Shown here: piece by piece, positions 16,317 to 18,951 of the stretch
How the letters are laid out: every line of letters starts with the position of its first letter
Numbering within the stretch: the first letter of the stretch is position 1
DNA from: Cyrtobacter comes
GTDB taxonomy: Bacteria; Pseudomonadota; Alphaproteobacteria; Rickettsiales; Midichloriaceae
NCBI RefSeq assembly: GCF_034470605.1
Contig: NZ_JARGYT010000017.1
Location: forward strand, 1 to 18,951
Reading direction: 5' to 3'
Length of the DNA: 18,951 nt
Position numbers and translations under genes: made by a program
The notes under the pieces: generated by a model
The model's input: only the letters and a program-made list of their open reading frames with translations
What the model was told of the DNA's origin: nothing
Databases searched by the model: none

Positions 16317-17618
16317 ATGAGTCACATAACCAATGTACTTGAATTTTTAGATTATATAATATGGAGCTATATTGGTCTTCTTATTATGATATCTAGTGGT
16401 ATATATTTTACAATTAAATCTAATTTTTACCAATTTAGGGTTCTTTTTAATGCAAGAAAACACATAAAAGAAGTTTTAAGTCTTGCAAAAACAAAAGATG
16501 ATGGGATACATCCATTAAAACTATACTTCACATCTGTTGGTGGCATGGTTGGGCTTGGTAATATAGTTGCCGTTGCCACAACTATTACTATAGGGGGGCC
16601 CGGTAGTTTAATTTGGCTGTGGATAGCATCTATGTGCGGTACATTAATAAAATATTCGGAAATATATTTAGGTATTAAATATAGAGTAAAAACTGGTAGG
16701 GGTTCATATGATGGTGGCCCAATGTATTTTTTAAAAGAGGCATTTAAAAGTAGGGCATTACCTATTATTTCATGTGTTCTTCTTTGTATATATGGGGCTG
16801 AAATATATCAGTTTACAGTTCTTGCAGATGTAATAGCTGGGTCTTTTATGGTTAACAAGACATTAGTAGTTGTCTTATTGATTATAATAGTGTTTTTTAC
16901 TGCTCTTGGTGGGGTGAAAAGAGTTGCTAATATTTGTACAACTTTAATGCCATTTTTCATGATGAGCTATGTATTGGTTGGGCTATATATAATCTGTCTT
17001 AATTACCAAGTTATCCCTTCTATATTAAAATCTGTACTAACATCTGCATTTACTGGTCATGGAGCTGTTGGTGGTTTTGCAGGTAGTACTCTTTTATATG
17101 CAATGCACTATGGAGTCTCAAGAGCTGTTTATTCTGGTGATATAGGTATAGGGTATGATTCAATTGTAAATAGTGAGACTAGGTTGAGGAATCCTGAAAC
17201 GCAATCAAAGATTGCTATATTTTCATTATTTTCAGATACAATGATATGCACAATAAGCATAATGATCATATTGGTTACTGGGGTTTGGAAACAAGATGTA
17301 TCAAAAGTTTCAGATTATATGATTATGGCTCTTTCGAATTATATTCCTAATGCAGAATTATTCTTATCATTATTGGTTTTTATTGCGGCATTTACTACAA
17401 TAGTTGGCTACTTAGCTGTAGGTATTAAATGTGCAAAATACCTATCACCTAGATTTGGCAAGATTGTTTATATTTTATATTCAATTACTGTATTTTTTAT
17501 CTTTTCATCTTATGATCAGAACACTGCGCTGCTTGTAATGAGCGTGTCTGGCGGTATGTTAATGATGCTGAATATATCTGGCGTACTAAAGCTCAGAAAT
17601 GTTATAGAATTTAAGTAA
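16317..17618 (+). CDS. AGCS-family sodium/proton:amino-acid symporter (alanine/glycine type)
   Basis: 433 residues, about 10-11 hydrophobic segments, close to family length (440-490). Inner-membrane importer of small neutral amino acids driven by a Na+ or H+ gradient. The AGCS signature is present: GGMVGLGNIVAVATTITIG, then G-P-G-S-L-I-W-L-W, K-Y-S-E-I-Y-L-G-I-K-Y-R, and Y-D-G-G-P-M-Y-F-L-K. Later, A-V-Y-S-G-D-I-G-I-G-Y takes the place of the usual G-L-F-S-N-E-A-G-M-G-S, and the D-T-M-I-C-T helix follows. The ATG is preceded by AGG seven bases upstream, overlapping the gyrB stop, which suggests coupled translation. The substitutions around G-D-I-G-I-G are a divergent form, so the substrate is uncertain. 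For a host-dependent organism this would supply amino acids. Confidence 0.88.
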   Translation: MSHITNVLEFLDYIIWSYIGLLIMISSGIYFTIKSNFYQFRVLFNARKHIKEVLSLAKTKDDGIHPLKLYFTSVGGMVGLGNIVAVATTITIGGPGSLIWLWIASMCGTLIKYSEIYLGIKYRVKTGRGSYDGGPMYFLKEAFKSRALPIISCVLLCIYGAEIYQFTVLADVIAGSFMVNKTLVVVLLIIIVFFTALGGVKRVANICTTLMPFFMMSYVLVGLYIICLNYQVIPSILKSVLTSAFTGHGAVGGFAGSTLLYAMHYGVSRAVYSGDIGIGYDSIVNSETRLRNPETQSKIAIFSLFSDTMICTISIMIILVTGVWKQDVSKVSDYMIMALSNYIPNAELFLSLLVFIAAFTTIVGYLAVGIKCAKYLSPRFGKIVYILYSITVFFIFSSYDQNTALLVMSVSGGMLMMLNISGVLKLRNVIEFK

Positions 17619-17738
17619 TACTGTAGCAATGCTGTTGGTATAGTGTTTCTTGGATATGAAATTGCGATATAAGAAAAGGCTAATTTGATGTTGCTGATAT
17701 ATAGGTATGCATTTTTTGCCTGTGGTTAGTTTTATTAA

Positions 17739-17766
17739 TTGTATGTAAGATCCTGCAAAATATAGA
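17739..17766 (+). promoter_or_regulatory. Possible rsfS promoter
   Basis: TTGTAT (17739-17744), 16 bases, TATAGA (17761-17766), 48 bases before the rsfS ATG. The 196-base gap after the symporter shows no terminator or other feature. Confidence 0.3.
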
Positions 17767-17814
17767 TAATGTTATGTTAAATGCTTTTATAAAAAATTTT
17801 ATTTTTAATTATAT

Positions 17815-18171
17815 ATGTGCTTGTTAAAACAGGATCTGGTATATGAGATTATGACTTCTAAGCTGGAGAATACGGTCGTATTTGAAATGTCGCAGGGGTA
17901 TTTTGCAAAATTTGTTATTGTTACTAGTGCAGATTCGGTTAGGCAAATTTCTGGAATTTCAACTAAGATCCTAGAGACCCTAAAGAAGAAAGGTTATTAT
18001 GATATTACAATAATAGGCCCTGCTGATGGTGGTTGGGTGCTTGTAGATTGTATTGATGTGGTTTTACATATGTTTTCCAATGAAGCAAGGGCTCAATATA
18101 AGATAGAGGAATTGCTTGAGGTAAATGCTAAAAAAATAGAGAGGTTAGAGGATTTAAGTAATGGGCCTTAG
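17815..18171 (+). CDS. rsfS: Ribosome silencing factor RsfS (Iojap family)
   Basis: 118 residues, normal for the family (105-130). Binds uL14 on the large ribosomal subunit and blocks subunit joining when nutrients are short. The family core is visible: V-V-F-E-M-S near 21-26, F-V-I-V-T-S-A-D-S-V-R-Q-I at 33-45 (homologues: D-x-x-V-I-x-T-G-x-S-x-R-H-V), and the conserved C-terminal block GGWVLVDCIDVVLHMFSNE at 72-90 followed by A-R-x-Q-Y-x-I-E-E-L. Residue G68 with P69 replaces the usual E-G before the final block. The ATG at 17815 is chosen; a second Met at residue 13 is possible but would remove the first helix. In many bacteria it sits between nadD and rlmH; here it stands alone, followed directly by IS debris. 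Confidence 0.88.
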   Translation: MCLLKQDLVYEIMTSKLENTVVFEMSQGYFAKFVIVTSADSVRQISGISTKILETLKKKGYYDITIIGPADGGWVLVDCIDVVLHMFSNEARAQYKIEELLEVNAKKIERLEDLSNGP

Positions 18172-18274
18172 GCTTTGACTAAAGTTAATAGCCACCTTTC
18201 GAAAAAGTGTCGAGATAATTCCATAGTATAAATAGGGATTGCTAACAAAAGATAGATGATATTTTAGACTTATC

Positions 18275-18502
18275 TCATTTATTAAATAGTATTACTTGGA
18301 ATAGCGTTTTTCTGTTAAATCTGGCTAAATAATTCATTAACAAAGAATTATAAGATTCTACCAAGCGGCCTTTGGAACAACGTGCCTTTGTTCCTATGAG
18401 ATAAATAGGGTTACTATCAGTTGCTATGATCTCAATTTTATATTTACATTTTAATTCCAGAGCTAAAGGTAAATAATCATTAAAATTGTAATAAAAATCC
18501 AA
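18275..18502 (-). pseudogene. IS1-family transposase remnant (C-terminal part)
   Basis: A 75-codon minus-strand frame, opened only by a TTG and with TAG five codons upstream, so it is a fragment. The middle reads T-K-A-R-C-S-K-G, then RLVESYNSLLMNYLARFNR, then K-T-L. This is the C-terminal signature of IS1 transposases (InsB-like: V-E-x-x-N-S-x-x-R-x-x-L-A-R-F-x-R-K-T), which includes the last catalytic Glu. The usual ending K-C-Y-S-K-S is lost, replaced by F-Q-V-I-L-F-N-K. The DDE residues upstream are not all present. Inactive. An internal dyad GGAACAA (18374-18380)/TTGTTCC (18388-18394) falls in the coding part. Confidence 0.6.
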
Positions 18503-18554
18503 TATAGTAACCTAAGTTGAGATTTGCGTACAGATAAGTGATATTCAAAGGAAA

Positions 18555-18835
18555 ATGCCAGCATGATACAGATTTTCGTAAGGAAGTTATAACATATGTA
18601 AATAGAGGTATAGCTAAGTCAGTATAAAACGTCATATAAAATAGGAGTTAAGAAGCTAGAGTGATTATTTAATATACTATCTTAGCTATAACAGCTGCAA
18701 TAGCGCCTCAATAAAATTTGAAATAGCATCAAATACAGTAAGAAATTGGCAAGATAGGTATAAGTCTGAGGGAAATAGCCAAAAAGGTGTGGGGAAAAAG
18801 GGACGAATAACAAGTGAAGATGTTGCGTGAATTCT
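18555..18835 (+). pseudogene. IS630-family transposase remnant (N-terminal helix-turn-helix part)
   Basis: ATG at 18555 with AAAGGA just upstream. The first codons read M-P-A, then a one-base indel, then D-F-R-K-E-V-I-T-Y-V-N-R-G from 18571. The frame is broken at 18611-18690 by a palindromic element. When that is removed the frame continues N-S-C-N-S-A-S-I-K-F, then EIASNTVRNWQDRYKSEGN, then G-K-K-G-R-I-T-S-E-D-V. This is the classic N-terminal HTH of IS630-type transposases. A further one-base insertion near 18825 gives TGA (18828) instead of R-E-F-L. The copy is cut off at 18835 by the IS5-like element, so the catalytic DDE domain is absent. Confidence 0.72.
18611..18688 (+). mobile_element. 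Palindromic MITE-like element, copy B, inserted in the IS630 remnant
   Basis: 78 bases bounded by TA at 18609-18610 and 18689-18690. Ends read inward: left TAGCTAAGTCAGTAT, right TAGCTAAGATAGTAT, 13 of 15 identical, in inverted orientation. Joining 18610 to 18691, which removes the element plus one TA (80 bases), turns the broken transposase frame into G-N-S-C-N-S-A-S-I-K-F without a stop. That fixes the element's borders and the TA target-site duplication. It has no coding capacity, so movement would need a transposase supplied in trans. TA duplication is typical of IS630/Tc1-mariner enzymes. Confidence 0.75.
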
Positions 18836-18951
18836 AGGCACTGTTAACAAAGGTTGTATTTAATAGATGCTAAAGCTATAAAGGCAAGGAAAGAGAGATC
18901 GGATTTCTCAAATCGTAATGCTAAGCGTCGATTTTCTTTGAGTTTAGCGAA
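18836..18951 (-). mobile_element. 3' end of an IS5-like insertion sequence, cut by the window edge
   Basis: The element ends at 18836 with GGCACTGTTAACAAAGGTT (plus strand). This is the inverted partner of the repeat ending at 97: with the flanking CTA, 22 bases (18834-18855 against 79-100) are perfectly complementary. It is immediately preceded by CTA and interrupts the IS630 remnant. The transposase lies on the minus strand, the same orientation as at the left edge. Confidence 0.65.
18844..18951 (-). CDS. IS5-family transposase, C-terminal 35 residues (partial)
   Basis: Minus-strand frame entering from the right edge and stopping at TAA 18846-18844, inside the terminal inverted repeat. It reads FAKLKENRRLALRFEKS, then D-L-S-F-L-A-F-I-A-L-A-S-I-K-Y-N-L-C. 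This is the C-terminal pattern of IS5-type transposases: F-x-x-L-K-x-x-R-R-x-A-x-R-Y-D-K, then F-L-A-x-x-x-L-A-S-I. A stop lying inside the terminal repeat is common in compact IS elements. No decay is visible in the part seen, so the full element may be intact outside the window. Confidence 0.65.
   Translation of the reverse strand, partial: FAKLKENRRLALRFEKSDLSFLAFIALASIKYNLC

Overview
The window is AT-rich and has long, poorly filled intergenic gaps. It carries a core gene set that points to an obligate intracellular alphaproteobacterium, most likely of the order Rickettsiales; the genus cannot be told from the sequence. The grounds are: a eukaryote/archaea-type (class 2) isoleucyl-tRNA synthetase, a PDH E2-E3 pair separated from its E1 genes, a nucleoside importer plus uridine kinase for salvage, a Na+/amino-acid symporter, and many decayed insertion sequences.

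Layout. 1-97 is the end of an IS5-like element leaving the left edge. It truncates a small MucR-like ORF (97-246). 247-703 holds a short palindromic element and a hairpin. 704-2603 (minus) is a two-gene pyrimidine-nucleoside salvage operon, uridine kinase then a NupC-family transporter. 2604-3189 is an intergenic region with several hairpins and the gyrA promoter. 3190-5832 is gyrA. 5833-7679 is a decay zone: a multiply frameshifted gene, a hypothetical ORF with a Pro/Gln/Glu linker, a second palindromic element and an IS982-type transposase remnant. 7680-10297 (minus) is pdhC-lpd. 10585-13719 is ileS. 13927-17618 is gyrB and an AGCS symporter, probably cotranscribed. 17815-18171 is rsfS. 18172-18951 is an IS graveyard: an IS1-type remnant, an IS630-type remnant interrupted by a third palindromic element, then the end of an IS5-like element that leaves the right edge.

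The most interesting observation is a family of small palindromic elements (about 78-133 bp). Three copies are visible (446-578, 7181-7284, 18611-18688). Their ends share the consensus TAGCTAAGTCAGTATAAAA and each copy is flanked by TA. Copy three sits inside the IS630 remnant, and removing it together with one TA restores the transposase reading frame exactly. That shows it is a transposed, MITE-like element with a TA target duplication.

The two window edges carry the same 22-bp terminal inverted repeat, in the arrangement expected for two IS copies in the same orientation. The segment is therefore either an assembly contig broken at a repeated IS or a stretch flanked by directly repeated IS copies. 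No tRNA, rRNA or CRISPR array was seen.
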